Counted from the stretch's first letter, positions 8,641 through 16,957 are shown. The stretch: DNA of 64,000 nucleotides from Tractidigestivibacter sp050946515 (GCF_050946515.1 NZ_JBMNUX010000004.1:120514-184513); one strand, 5' to 3'. The notes: a model not told the origin generated them from the sequence alone. Translations and numbers: made by a program.

Positions 8641-10212
8641 CTAGCCCTCGACGCCTTCGCCCGTCGCGGTGCCCTCGGGCTCGGCACCCTTCTCGCCTGC
8701 GGGCTCTTCTGCAGCGCTTTCACCCTCCTCGGACTCGCTTGCGCTCCCATAGCGCTCGTCCATGGGCACGTAGTCGTGCATATCGATCGCCGGGTGGTAT
8801 GCGGGTCGAATGATGCGACCAGCCGAGTAGAGCTCCTCCATGCGGTGCGCGGTCCAACCGGCAAGGCGTGCCATCGCGAAGATGGGCGTGTACATGTCGC
8901 GCGGCAGGCCGAGCATCGAGTACACGAATCCGGTGTAGAGGTCGATGTTCGCGCAGATGGGCTTCTTGATGCCGCGCACGTCACGCATGAGCTGCGGTCC
9001 CAGTCGCTCGACACGCTCGATAAGGTCGAGCTTGTCCTCGGTGCCCTTCTTTTCTGCAAGCTTGCGAGCGTACCGCTTGACCAGCTGCGCACGCGGGTCG
9101 CTCAGCGTGTAGACAGCATGGCCCAATCCGTAGATGAGGCCGGCGCCGTCGAATGCCTCGCCGTTCAGAATCTTGGTGAGGTAGTCCGCAACCTCGTCGT
9201 CGCTCGACCAGTCCTTCACGTGAGCGGCAATGTCATCGATCATCTCGCCGCTCTTGTAGTTTGCTCCACCGTGCTTTGGCCCCTTGAGCGAGCCGATTGC
9301 CGCCGCATACGTTGAGTAGGCGTCTGTCCCGGAAGACGAAAGGACGCGCGTGGTGAACGCGGAGTTGTTGCCGCCGCCATGCTCGGCATGAAGCATCAGC
9401 ATGACGTCGAGCATCATTGCCTCGTCGTGGGTGAAGCCATCATCGCCGCGCAGCACGTCGAGCACCGTCTCTGCCATCGAATAGCCCTCGCGAACGGGCG
9501 GCACGACGAGCTTCTCGTCGTTTTGCGCAGCAATGTCCGCCTCGTGCGCCACAGCAGCCGTGCGCGGCCAGCGGCCAAGCAGGGAGAGCGCCACGTCGAC
9601 CTCGTGCTCAGGAGAAGTGTCGTCGGGGTTAGGGTCGAAGGCGTACAGCAGCAGCGTCGCACGCTGCATGACGTTCATGATGGAGTGGCTGTAGTTGGTG
9701 CGCGGGAAGATCGAAAGGTAGCTCTCGGGGAGCTGCTTTCTCGAATCGATGCGCGCGCAGAAGTCGTCCAGCTCGGCTTGCGTCGGCAGATGACCAGAAA
9801 TCAGCAGGTAGGCGACTTCCTCGTAGCCGAAACGGTCGGCCGCCTGCGCGCCATTCACAAGGTCGGCAACGTGATACCCACGATAGATCAGGTCGCCCTC
9901 GTCGGGAATAACCTTGCCGTTTTCCTTCTTGTAGCCATGGACGCTGCCGACGGTGGTAAGGCCAACGATGACGCCCGAGCCGTCAGCGTTGCGCAGGCCA
10001 CGCTTGACGTCGTAGCGGCGGTAGAGCTCGGCGTTGTTCTCGATCTCGTCAGCGACCTCATAGCCTTTGTAAAGACCATCGGAGACAGGCGGCCTGCCAA
10101 GACCCACGGAAGGCATGGGATAGGCATCAGCCACGTGGGTCATAGCCGAGGTGTCAAGCGAAGTCAGAATGGGGCCGAAGACCTCTTTGTTGCGACGATT
10201 GAACATAGCCAT
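8641..10212 (-). CDS. gltA: citrate synthase
   Basis: 523 residues from the ATG at 10212 (MAMFNRRNKE). Citrate synthase motifs are in order: MLHAEHGGGNNSAF with the first active-site His, GSLKGPKHGGAN with the second His, GLGHAVYTLSDPRA, and NIDLYTGFVYSMLGLP carrying the catalytic Asp. The reaction is acetyl-CoA + oxaloacetate to citrate. It is about 90 residues longer than typical enzymes: a 70-residue N-terminal lead and a 35-residue Glu/Ala/Gly tail (ESEEGESAAEEPAGEKG). The upstream gene on the same strand, 82 bp away, is an ACT protein, so the two may be co-transcribed. No other TCA-cycle genes are nearby, so an anabolic role toward 2-oxoglutarate/glutamate is the simpler inference. Confidence 0.93.
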   Translation of the reverse strand: MAMFNRRNKEVFGPILTSLDTSAMTHVADAYPMPSVGLGRPPVSDGLYKGYEVADEIENNAELYRRYDVKRGLRNADGSGVIVGLTTVGSVHGYKKENGKVIPDEGDLIYRGYHVADLVNGAQAADRFGYEEVAYLLISGHLPTQAELDDFCARIDSRKQLPESYLSIFPRTNYSHSIMNVMQRATLLLYAFDPNPDDTSPEHEVDVALSLLGRWPRTAAVAHEADIAAQNDEKLVVPPVREGYSMAETVLDVLRGDDGFTHDEAMMLDVMLMLHAEHGGGNNSAFTTRVLSSSGTDAYSTYAAAIGSLKGPKHGGANYKSGEMIDDIAAHVKDWSSDDEVADYLTKILNGEAFDGAGLIYGLGHAVYTLSDPRAQLVKRYARKLAEKKGTEDKLDLIERVERLGPQLMRDVRGIKKPICANIDLYTGFVYSMLGLPRDMYTPIFAMARLAGWTAHRMEELYSAGRIIRPAYHPAIDMHDYVPMDERYGSASESEEGESAAEEPAGEKGAEPEGTATGEGVEG

Positions 10213-10294
10213 GACAAACCTGCTTTCTTCCAAGTCGCGGCGTCCATGCGGCGTCAGGAATCTGCGCCGGGACGTCACGAGATTGTCTTGCGCG

Positions 10295-10585
10295 CTACAA
10301 GCGATACATGAACTTGAAGACCTCTTCGCGCTGGATGGTGATCTGAACGCCCAAGCGCTCCGACAGCTGGTCGAGCGACGACTTCAGCGTCGCAAAGTCA
10401 ACCGTGGAATCTGAAAGGTCAACGAGCATGGTCATCGTGAAGATGCCCTGCAAGATGGTCTGAGAGATGTCGAGAATGTTTGCCGAGCAGTCAGAGAGCG
10501 TGCCAGCGACGGCGGCGACGATGCCCGCCCTGTCGGCTCCAAGCACGGTGATGATTGCGCGATCTTTGTTTTCCTCGTCTGCCAT
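10295..10585 (-). CDS. ACT domain protein (UPF0237-like)
   Basis: 96 residues. Of two ATGs three codons apart I chose the inner one (10585), because the GGAGG is 8 nt from it but only 2 nt from the outer one. One ACT domain fills the protein: RAIITVLGADRAGIVAAVAG, then ANILDISQTILQGIFTMTML, a beta-alpha-beta-beta-alpha-beta order with the usual GxDRxGI turn. Such small stand-alone ACT proteins bind amino acids or other small ligands; the ligand is not known here. It lies between carD (208 bp upstream) and gltA (82 bp downstream) on the same strand. Confidence 0.85.
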   Translation of the reverse strand: MADEENKDRAIITVLGADRAGIVAAVAGTLSDCSANILDISQTILQGIFTMTMLVDLSDSTVDFATLKSSLDQLSERLGVQITIQREEVFKFMYRL

Positions 10586-10637
10586 GTGCATGTCCTCCGA
10601 AATCGGCCCGAACATCCCGACATACTGCAATGCTCGA

Positions 10638-10643
10638 ATTGTA
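10638..10643 (-). promoter_or_regulatory. possible -10 box of the ACT gene
   Basis: TACAAT on the minus strand, 53 bp upstream of the ACT start codon. No good -35 hexamer is visible at 16-18 bp, so this is only a candidate. Confidence 0.3.
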
Positions 10644-10793
10644 CCCAAGGACTGGCGGTTTACCCCTCGTCCGAGCATACGGTGACCAAGTGGCAACACT
10701 GAGAGGTCATTGGTGCAAAAACAGAAACGCCGCCCGCTCGTATGTGGAGAAGGGCGACGCTCAGTAGAATCAGCAATCACTGTCTATGAAATG

Positions 10794-11297
10794 CTAGTTA
10801 TTCTCGACCTGCTCCTGTGCAAGGCGATCCTCGAAGAGTGCCTTGACGTCTTCTGGCGTAGAGTCAAGCGCCACGGCAAGCTCTTGCAGAGAGCGAGCAG
10901 ACGCCTGCTTAAGAATGCGGTCATACACGACGGGCGGCTTCTTGTTTCTGGCCTTGACCTCTGCGATGCGAACGCGGAAGGTCTTCACGATGCGGACCAA
11001 ATCCTGGCAGCTGCCGTTACGAATCTCGCGCTTGAAGTGCTCCTCCTCAAGATTGGCGCTGCGCTCAGGGCACTCCTCGATCTCCATCGTGGGATACTCG
11101 TCGATAATTGCGCGGGCCTCATCTGCAGAAAGCACTGGGCGAAGGCGATTCTCGCTTGCGACAGGAAAGCTGATGCGCATGGGATGACGCTCGCCGATGG
11201 GCATGAGCTGATAGGTGGCCGTTGGACCCGACGTCACATCTTCAACGCGACAAACACCCTGACCTGGATGAACGACGTACTCCCCAACTTGATACAT
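10794..11297 (-). CDS. carD: CarD/CdnL-family RNA polymerase-binding regulator
   Basis: 167 residues, ATG at 11297 with AAAGGAG about 10 nt upstream. The N-terminal Tudor-like RNAP-interaction domain is typical (MYQVGEYVVHPGQGVCRVED, then PVASENRLRPVLS), followed by an all-helical C-terminal DNA-contacting domain (SCQDLVRIVKTFRVR, SARSLQELAVALD). CarD proteins bind the RNAP beta subunit and stabilise open complexes at rRNA and other promoters. It has its own extended -10 promoter and is probably monocistronic. Length is usual for the family. Confidence 0.93.
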   Translation of the reverse strand: MYQVGEYVVHPGQGVCRVEDVTSGPTATYQLMPIGERHPMRISFPVASENRLRPVLSADEARAIIDEYPTMEIEECPERSANLEEEHFKREIRNGSCQDLVRIVKTFRVRIAEVKARNKKPPVVYDRILKQASARSLQELAVALDSTPEDVKALFEDRLAQEQVENN

Positions 11298-11324
11298 AGC
11301 TATCTGCTCCTTTCACATGCTAAG

Positions 11325-11333
11325 AGTATAGCA
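11325..11333 (-). promoter_or_regulatory. extended -10 promoter of carD
   Basis: Minus strand reads TGCTATACT (TGn plus TATACT), 28 bp upstream of the carD start codon. The -35 region is weak, as is common for extended -10 promoters. Confidence 0.55.
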
Positions 11334-11413
11334 CGAAAAAGGATTATTTTGTACCGTTTGCGGTATTCCTATTGCGTTCTGCTCGTATTGTTCTATCTTT
11401 ATGACTTTTGGTT

Positions 11414-12166
11414 TTAATCAACCATTGAGATTGACGTGATAGTGGGCTGCTTATCCGCAGGTAGGATGCCGTTTGAATCTCCGTATGAGGAGGTGGCATC
11501 CACGATTGCATCGACCACGTCAATGCCATCCGTCACGTTGCCAAACGCAGCGTACGAACCGTTCAGCGATGTATCTTCCTTCTGCATGATGAAGAACTGG
11601 GAGCTTGCCGAGTCGTAGTCGGATGAGCGCGCCATAGAGATTGTTCCGCGCACGTGAGAAATGGTGTTCTTGACGCCGTTGTCGCTGAACTCTCCTTTGA
11701 TCTTCTGGTCGGAGCCGCCCGTGCCATCGCCGTTGGGGTCGCCACCTTGGATCATGAAGTCGGAGACCACACGATGGAAGGTCAAGCCATCGTAGAAGCC
11801 CTCATTGGCAAGATTGGCAAAGTTTGACACCGTGATGGGAGCCATATTGGCGTTGAGCGCCACGGTCATGGTGCCATAGTCCTGAACCTCGATGGTGGCG
11901 TGATGTACGCCCGTGGAATAGGGATCGTCGGAAGAGGTGGTCGTGATGACACCGGAGTCGCTCGAGGAGTCCGACGACGCGTCGCCCGAGTCGCCTGAGC
12001 TGCCCTCAGAGCTTGAAGAGCCCTCTCCTTCTGAGGAGCACGCCCCAAGCACAAGCGCGCCTGCTGCTGCCAGCGCGCCCAGAAAGCCCCTTCTCGTGAG
12101 CTGCGAGCCCACTCGCTGCCTTGGCGAGGCGATTCTTGCATCCCCGTCCTGAATCTGGTGAAGCAT
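11414..12166 (-). CDS. Tat-type lipoprotein cyclophilin (peptidyl-prolyl isomerase)
   Basis: 250 residues with the start placed at the ATG at 12166, which has GGAGGG 8-9 nt upstream. Residues 20-43 form a twin-arginine lipoprotein signal: TRRGFLGALAAAGALVLGAC with the lipobox Cys43. A 45-residue Ser/Asp/Gly linker follows, then a cyclophilin domain (TIEVQDYGTMTVALNANMAP, GLTFHRVVSDFMIQGGDPNG, QFFIMQKED, YAAFGNVTDG). Expected role: folding of exported proteins at the outer face of the membrane. The FHRVV...FMIQGGDP and QFFI segments carry the active-site residues of the family. It shares its strand and lipoprotein style with the next gene upstream. Confidence 0.9.
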   Translation of the reverse strand: MLHQIQDGDARIASPRQRVGSQLTRRGFLGALAAAGALVLGACSSEGEGSSSSEGSSGDSGDASSDSSSDSGVITTTSSDDPYSTGVHHATIEVQDYGTMTVALNANMAPITVSNFANLANEGFYDGLTFHRVVSDFMIQGGDPNGDGTGGSDQKIKGEFSDNGVKNTISHVRGTISMARSSDYDSASSQFFIMQKEDTSLNGSYAAFGNVTDGIDVVDAIVDATSSYGDSNGILPADKQPTITSISMVD

Positions 12167-12245
12167 GTGAAAGTCCCTCCGGACGATTGTCACGACCAGT
12201 CGGCTCGCATCTTTCCGCTAAGCCATGGGCCAAGTCGGCATGACG

Positions 12246-14249
12246 CTACTCAGAGCAGCAACTGACGACCCACGAAAGCAGGTTGTCCACCGGAGCTCCG
12301 CTGCTCTCGGCAAGCACGTGCCCCTGACCCCAGACCGACTCGTAGGAAACGTCTGAGACGCCGCTGTAGTGCTTGAGGGCAAGCATCAGGTTAGCGGAGG
12401 TGCACAGCGAGACCTCGCTGTCAAAGGCGCCTTCGTTGATGCGCCAGTGTGGCGCCACCGCAGAGGTGCCATAGCCGCTATAGGTGCCACTCAAGTAGTA
12501 GAGCGGGTTGAACATGTCGACGCGAGCAGGGATGTCGTTGTTCTGCGAGTCGACCTTCTCGAGGTCGTCTGACCATGCCGTGGCGTAGGACTCGTCCCAG
12601 CCTTCGAGCGCCGCATACGTCTCGGCGTTAGTCTCGACGTTTTCGCCGACGCGCTGGTTAAAGTGAAGCGTGCTCTCCTCGCCAATGCCAAAGAGCTGGT
12701 TTGCCTTGCTCGACCGGTCAAGCGAGTCGTAGGCGGGCACCGAGAACGTGGCCGGGCGCAGATAGGTCACAAAGTCGCGGAGGCTAGAGATAGTGACCGT
12801 CTGACGGCTGACGTTGTAGTTGATCCACCAGTGGTCAGAGTTCAGCGCCGAGAAGTAGTTCTGCACCGTGTCGAAGATCGTTGACTGAACCTGCGAGGTG
12901 CCCGTAGGAAGGGCCGTGCTCTCCGTGGATTCGTCCGTGGTCTCTGACGTGGCGGTGGTGTCCGTGGTTCCGGTGCCGTCTGCGGTCTCGCTGCCAGCCT
13001 CGGCAGTGGCATCGCCCGAGGTGGCTTCCGTCGAGGCGGCGCTGTTCTTTGCCGCCGCGACAGCGGCGTCGGTCGCGCGCGTTGTGGCAAGGTTGGGGTC
13101 GCCAGGGAAGCTGGGCTCCTCAAGGTACTGCGGCGTATAGGTGTATGGGAACGTTGTGCTAGCCACAAAGTTGCTTGCGGAGTCGTCCAGGATGGACAGA
13201 AGCTCGTTCACATACGAGCCGAGCGAGTAGACGCTGCCCTCGGTCTCGTCGAGTGTCAGCTGGCTGTCGTCTTCGGCGCGCAGGTCGGCAGAGTTCACGT
13301 ATGCGGCATAGTCGGAAGCAAGCGACTGAGAGAGCGTCTGGGTCCAGCTTCCGTCAGTGCGGTTTCCGGTAGTGGAATACTGACCCATCATCCATTCGTA
13401 GGAAAGGTCGGCCATGTCATAGGAGGTCTGCGGGCACCATGAGGCGCTGCCAAAGACAGCGTCGGAGAGGGTCGTTCCATTGGCGTCGTAGTCTGCTGCG
13501 CCAATGGACTCGAGGTAGGGCTTGTACTCCTCGGCATCGCCCGTCGAGCCCATGACCGCGCTCAGGCCGCCTCCTGCAGCAAAGCCGAACACGAAGATGC
13601 GCGAGGTGTCGCACGGCAGCGAGTCTGAGTTGTAGCGCAAGTAGCGGATGGCCGCCTTGAGGTCAACAGCCGGCCATGGAGAGCCGCCAGGATAGAGCTC
13701 GTCGGTGCCTGATGACGAGTCATAGCCAGCACTCCTGCCGCGAAAGCCCGAATAGACGTAGATGCAGCCGGCATTGAGGTAGGTGTCAAGCCCGTCATAG
13801 CCGTATTTGGTGGGGCTTGCCTGAGGCGTGAGCGTGCCGGTATTGATGGGCATCAGGATGGGAGCCGTAGCGGGAGTGAAGTTGCCAACGACGCCCTTGT
13901 CGTTGATCGTGCAGGTATACTTGCTGCCGTTCTTCTCGCCCTTAAAGAAAGCGCCGGGGACAAAGATTGCGAGCGACTCGTACGCGGTAGTCGCCGGTTC
14001 CAAGCAGTAGGTAAGGCCAAGCTGGTAGTAGACGTCGTTGTCCTCGTCATACTGCCATGAGGACATATCTATCGCCAGGTCCTTGTATTTCGTCAGGTCA
14101 ACGGAGGTGTCAGCGCTCTGCTGATCGGAGGAGGCATCCGAAGAAGAGGTGTCTTGCGTCTGGGCGCTCGGCGTGGAGCACGCTGCAAGGCCAACCGTAG
14201 CGGCGCTCGCAGACACCAACGAGAGGAATTCTCTTCTTGTCCAGCTCAT
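12246..14249 (-). CDS. Tat-type lipoprotein, tannase/feruloyl-esterase-like alpha/beta hydrolase lacking the nucleophile Ser
   Basis: 667 residues. The N terminus is a Tat lipoprotein signal (TRREFLSLVSASAATVGLAA, Cys24). The body resembles bacterial subtype B tannases: a Tyr/Gly-rich core (YVYSGFRGRSAGYDSSS), PWPAVDLKAAIRYLRYNSD, and the strand-turn-helix RIFVFGFAAGGGLS where a G-x-S-x-G nucleophile elbow is expected. Here the elbow is G-F-A-A-G, so residue 224 is Ala (codon GCT at 13578-13580) rather than Ser. The C-terminal part keeps APHWRINEGAFDSE and VWGQGHVLAESSG, with His644 where the catalytic His is expected. An inserted Ala/Thr/Ser/Glu-rich stretch (about residues 400-450) looks like a linker. 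Either it is a catalytically dead binding protein or the chemistry differs. Family call is from motif memory and moderate. Confidence 0.68.
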   Translation of the reverse strand: MSWTRREFLSLVSASAATVGLAACSTPSAQTQDTSSSDASSDQQSADTSVDLTKYKDLAIDMSSWQYDEDNDVYYQLGLTYCLEPATTAYESLAIFVPGAFFKGEKNGSKYTCTINDKGVVGNFTPATAPILMPINTGTLTPQASPTKYGYDGLDTYLNAGCIYVYSGFRGRSAGYDSSSGTDELYPGGSPWPAVDLKAAIRYLRYNSDSLPCDTSRIFVFGFAAGGGLSAVMGSTGDAEEYKPYLESIGAADYDANGTTLSDAVFGSASWCPQTSYDMADLSYEWMMGQYSTTGNRTDGSWTQTLSQSLASDYAAYVNSADLRAEDDSQLTLDETEGSVYSLGSYVNELLSILDDSASNFVASTTFPYTYTPQYLEEPSFPGDPNLATTRATDAAVAAAKNSAASTEATSGDATAEAGSETADGTGTTDTTATSETTDESTESTALPTGTSQVQSTIFDTVQNYFSALNSDHWWINYNVSRQTVTISSLRDFVTYLRPATFSVPAYDSLDRSSKANQLFGIGEESTLHFNQRVGENVETNAETYAALEGWDESYATAWSDDLEKVDSQNNDIPARVDMFNPLYYLSGTYSGYGTSAVAPHWRINEGAFDSEVSLCTSANLMLALKHYSGVSDVSYESVWGQGHVLAESSGAPVDNLLSWVVSCCSE

Positions 14250-14360
14250 CTTGTTCTCCCAAACCTCGAAGTGCTACGTCCAGTCCTTGTGGCGAAGTCC
14301 TTACGGCGCGACAAACTACGCGAGAAGCGCGCCCTTCTCCCTCGCGCTTCACCGTTCGCA

Positions 14361-15290
14361 TTACTCCTTGGCGTCATTGTACCCATCCTTGCGACGGTCC
14401 TCTCCCCAGAAGCAGCAGGAGAGCATGCCGGGGCCAACATGGCAGCCGATGGTGGGACCGATGTGGGAGCGATAGACCTTGAGGTCGTGCTCGGCGGGCT
14501 TGAGCATGCGCACAAGCGAGTCGGCGTCGGCATCGCAGTCGGCGTCCCCTACGGCCACCACGGGGCCGCAGACGTCAGTCCTGTGGTTATTCTCGTAGAA
14601 CTCGGCCATCTTGCGCATGGCCTTGCGGCGACCGCGCGCCATGCCGATGATCGCCAACGAGCCATCCAGCTTGAAGGTAAGCAGGGGCTTGACGTCGAGA
14701 AGCCCGCCCACGACTGCCGCGGACTTTGGGATGCGTCCGCCGCGGTGAAGACAGTCGAGGTTGTCGACCATGAAGATGGTATGCGCGTGGAAGCGAGCGT
14801 CTTCAGCCCACTTGACCAGCTCTTCGGCGGTAAGCCCCTCGTCGCGCTTCTTTACGGCGGCGTGGATAAAGAGGTTCTGGGTGGTTGAGCCAATCAGGCA
14901 GTCAACGACATAGATGGGCGTAGGGAGTGTGCCACCGTGCTTCTCCTTCACGCGGTCGAGCGCCGTCACGGCCCCGTTATACGCGCCGGAGATGCCGCTT
15001 GAGAGCGTGAACATGACCGTCGGGACGCCCGTCTTGATCGCGCCCTCGTATGCCTCTTCATAGGCAAGCTGCGACGGCTGCGAAGTCATGGGACAGGCTC
15101 CATCCAGAATCGCCTGATAGAACTCATGGGCAGAGCGCGTCTGAAAAAGGTCGTCCGTGCCCTTGAAGCCACCATCTGGCTTTGAGGTCTCGATATACGT
15201 AAAGGGCAGGTACTTGATTCCCGCCTCGTCGATATCCGCCTGGCTGAAGTCGCAGCAGGAATCGGTGAGGATGTTGCACTTGGCTGCCAT
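14361..15290 (-). CDS. DegV family fatty-acid-binding protein
   Basis: 309 residues from the ATG at 15290 (GAGGGG 6 nt upstream); the frame runs further upstream but over the divergent gene. DegV landmarks: CNILTDSCCDFSQ at the N terminus, MTSQPSQLAYEEAYEGAIK, TLSSGISGAYNGA (the TLSSGLSG-like lipid carboxylate site), VDNLDCLHRGGRIPKSAAVVGGLL and the C-terminal SHIGPTIGCHVGPG. DegV proteins bind fatty acids; in Firmicutes, FakB members present them to the FakA kinase. No fakA is visible nearby. A second DegV protein is encoded at 54567-55682. It is divergent from the acylphosphatase gene. Confidence 0.92.
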   Translation of the reverse strand: MAAKCNILTDSCCDFSQADIDEAGIKYLPFTYIETSKPDGGFKGTDDLFQTRSAHEFYQAILDGACPMTSQPSQLAYEEAYEGAIKTGVPTVMFTLSSGISGAYNGAVTALDRVKEKHGGTLPTPIYVVDCLIGSTTQNLFIHAAVKKRDEGLTAEELVKWAEDARFHAHTIFMVDNLDCLHRGGRIPKSAAVVGGLLDVKPLLTFKLDGSLAIIGMARGRRKAMRKMAEFYENNHRTDVCGPVVAVGDADCDADADSLVRMLKPAEHDLKVYRSHIGPTIGCHVGPGMLSCCFWGEDRRKDGYNDAKE

Positions 15291-15407
15291 AGGGTCCCCT
15301 CGCTTCAAATCGATTGCTGGGTAGTATTGTAAGCGTAACGGCAAGGCCGGCTGCACCTCGGTGACCGTGGCCACGATAAACGGAGAGCTTCTTGGACAGG
15401 GGGCGCC

Positions 15408-15758
15408 ATGTTTGGGTGGGGACGCAAGAAGACGGATGGCGATGAGGCGCCAAAGAGAAAGCCACTGGACGAAAACTCGCGCCGAGTGCATGTGCGCTTT
15501 GTTGGCGAGGTCCAAGGAGTGGGCTTTCGGTGGACGTCTCGGCAGATTGCCGCTGGACTTGGATTGACGGGCTGGGTGAAAAACGAGAGCGACGGGAGCG
15601 TCACGCTCGAGCTGCAGGGGAACAGCGAAGACGTCGCGGCGTTTTTCACGAAGCTCGTCCAAAGCTATCAGCGCTACCCCATCCACTACACGATTGACTC
15701 AAAGGAGGACATCCCGCTTGACCCAAGCGAGAATGACTTCTCCGTGCAGTTCTACTAG
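15408..15758 (+). CDS. acyP: acylphosphatase
   Basis: 116 residues, ATG at 15408 after an AGGGGG-type Shine-Dalgarno. After a 25-residue basic/acidic lead comes one acylphosphatase domain: RVHVRFVGEVQGVGFRW (phosphate-cradle loop with the key Arg of the family signature) and LTGWVKNESDGSVTLELQG with the substrate-water Asn. It hydrolyses acyl phosphates such as acetyl phosphate or 1,3-bisphosphoglycerate, though in vivo substrates are rarely known. The glycosylase gene starts 32 bp downstream, so the two are likely one transcript. Confidence 0.92.
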   Translation: MFGWGRKKTDGDEAPKRKPLDENSRRVHVRFVGEVQGVGFRWTSRQIAAGLGLTGWVKNESDGSVTLELQGNSEDVAAFFTKLVQSYQRYPIHYTIDSKEDIPLDPSENDFSVQFY

Positions 15759-15790
15759 CGTGTGGCGCCGGGAGCAGAAGGCAGTCGCGC

Positions 15791-16564
15791 ATGGCACGGA
15801 TAAGGGGTCGCGGGATTTCTCTTGACGCCGTCGCTGCGTCTGGTCAGGTCTTTACCTGGAGGCGCGACGGGGACGGGTGGCTTGTGTCAAGCGGACAGCG
15901 GCGCTGCCGCATGGAGCAGCAGGGCCGCATGATTTGCATCACCGGGACAAGCGGCGAGGAACCCTTCGCACGCGAGATACGTTTTTGGCGTCACTACCTT
16001 GCGCTAGATGTGGACTACCGGAAGATTCTCGACGAGCTGGCAATGCCGCCAGAGGTCGTCGAGAGCAGCCAAGGCATCCGCGTGCTTGCGCAAGATTGGT
16101 GGGACACGGCGGTCAGCTTCGTCATCTCGCAGAACTCCAACATCACGCGGATTCAGCGAACCATGGACGCGCTTATGGACGCAAGCTGCGGCATGGTGCC
16201 GCGACCGGAAAAGCTTCGCGCCCTTCTTGCGGATGACGCCTTCGCCGAGGGGCTTCGGCTGGGATATCGACGACCCTACCTCGAGGCGCTTGCCGAGCTT
16301 GCCGCTGAAGGCTGGGAGCCCATGCGCGTACGGCATCGAAATGTGACGCTCGAGCAGAGCATGGAGGAACTTGAGGAGCTGCCAGGGGTGGGACCCAAAG
16401 TTGCAAGCTGCATTTGCCTCTATGGACTGGGATATCTCGAAGCCGTTCCCCACGACACGTGGATCAAGCGAGCAGAGCGCGAATACCAGATTGCGTGGCA
16501 TCCCCGCTGGGGCGGGATTCAACAACAGTACGTGTTCGCCTGGATTCGCGGGCAGGGCCGATAG
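15791..16564 (+). CDS. OGG1-family 8-oxoguanine DNA glycosylase/lyase
   Basis: 257 residues. The N-terminal third is the beta-rich OGG1-like domain (GQVFTWRRDGDGW), followed by the helical HhH-GPD fold: VSFVISQNSNITRIQRTMDA, then the helix-hairpin-helix LEELPGVGPKVASCICLYGL with catalytic Lys203, and AVPHDTWIKR with Asp222. This order is that of OGG1 and related glycosylases, which excise 8-oxoguanine by base release and beta-elimination. It lacks the C-terminal FeS cluster of MutY/Nth. Co-transcribed with acyP. An AlkA-type specificity is less likely because of the Lys in the hairpin. Confidence 0.85.
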   Translation: MARIRGRGISLDAVAASGQVFTWRRDGDGWLVSSGQRRCRMEQQGRMICITGTSGEEPFAREIRFWRHYLALDVDYRKILDELAMPPEVVESSQGIRVLAQDWWDTAVSFVISQNSNITRIQRTMDALMDASCGMVPRPEKLRALLADDAFAEGLRLGYRRPYLEALAELAAEGWEPMRVRHRNVTLEQSMEELEELPGVGPKVASCICLYGLGYLEAVPHDTWIKRAEREYQIAWHPRWGGIQQQYVFAWIRGQGR

Positions 16565-16654
16565 GACCGTGGACCAGCAGCTGGGTCCAGACCGTAGCGC
16601 TGGCGCTGTCGCCGGACCCCACACGACTGCGCCGTAGCCCCGCACAATGAGCTC
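16565..16654. repeat. CCCCACAC and AGCCCCGCACAATG boxes beside repeat locus 2
   Basis: This short non-coding stretch after the glycosylase gene carries CCCCACACGAC (near 16616) and AGCCCCGCACAATG (near 16636). The first box also precedes the 31-bp array at locus 1 in the same orientation, while AGCCCCACACAATG near 7711 is further from that array, so the two loci share a composite architecture. Confidence 0.55.
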
Positions 16655-16800
16655 TGCCAAGTTCTGCGACTTTTGCGGCATCAAAACTCGCGCAACTTGG
16701 CAGCTGAGCATCAGAAGTCGCGCAACCTGGCAAATACGAGCATCAGAAGTCGCAGAAGTTGTCAGAGCCCAGCATCAGAAGTCGCAGAACTTGCCAGCCG
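16655..16800. repeat. 31-bp intergenic repeat array (locus 2 of 2)
   Basis: An inverted leading copy (TGCCAAGTTCTGCGACTTTT, 16655-16674) is followed by four direct units starting at 16678, 16708, 16740 and 16772, with cores GCATCAGAAGTCGCGCAAC or GCATCAGAAGTCGCAGAA and ending in TTGGCAG, CTGGCA, TTGTCAG or TTGCCAG. The organisation is the same as at 7867-8012: one inverted copy, then four tandem copies of 30-32 bp. Confidence 0.85.
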
Positions 16801-16817
16801 ATAAGGCCCTGGCTCTC

Positions 16818-16905
16818 AGAAGTGCACATTCGTCGATTCCTGAGCTTTTCCCATCGGCGGCGAATCCGTGCACTACTTTTGGCTCTACCGCGTGCACTAC
16901 CAGAC
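16818..16905. repeat. AGTGCAC/GTGCACT inverted repeat cluster
   Basis: AGTGCACATTCG (16819-16830) is matched by the near-complementary CGAATCCGTGCACT (16861-16874), and another GTGCACTACC follows near 16892. The arms could pair with a two-base bulge. It lies between the 31-bp array and the tRNA-Phe terminator; no gene is present. Confidence 0.5.
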
Positions 16906-16949
16906 CCCACAAAACAAAAGCAGGTCAGCGAACATAGCCGCTGACCTGC
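16906..16949 (-). terminator. rho-independent terminator of tRNA-Phe
   Basis: On the minus strand GCAGGTCAGCG pairs with CGCTGACCTGC (11 bp, 8-nt loop) and is followed by TTTTGTTTTG. It lies 8 bp past the tRNA 3' end. Confidence 0.88.
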
Positions 16950-16957
16950 TGTTCTTC

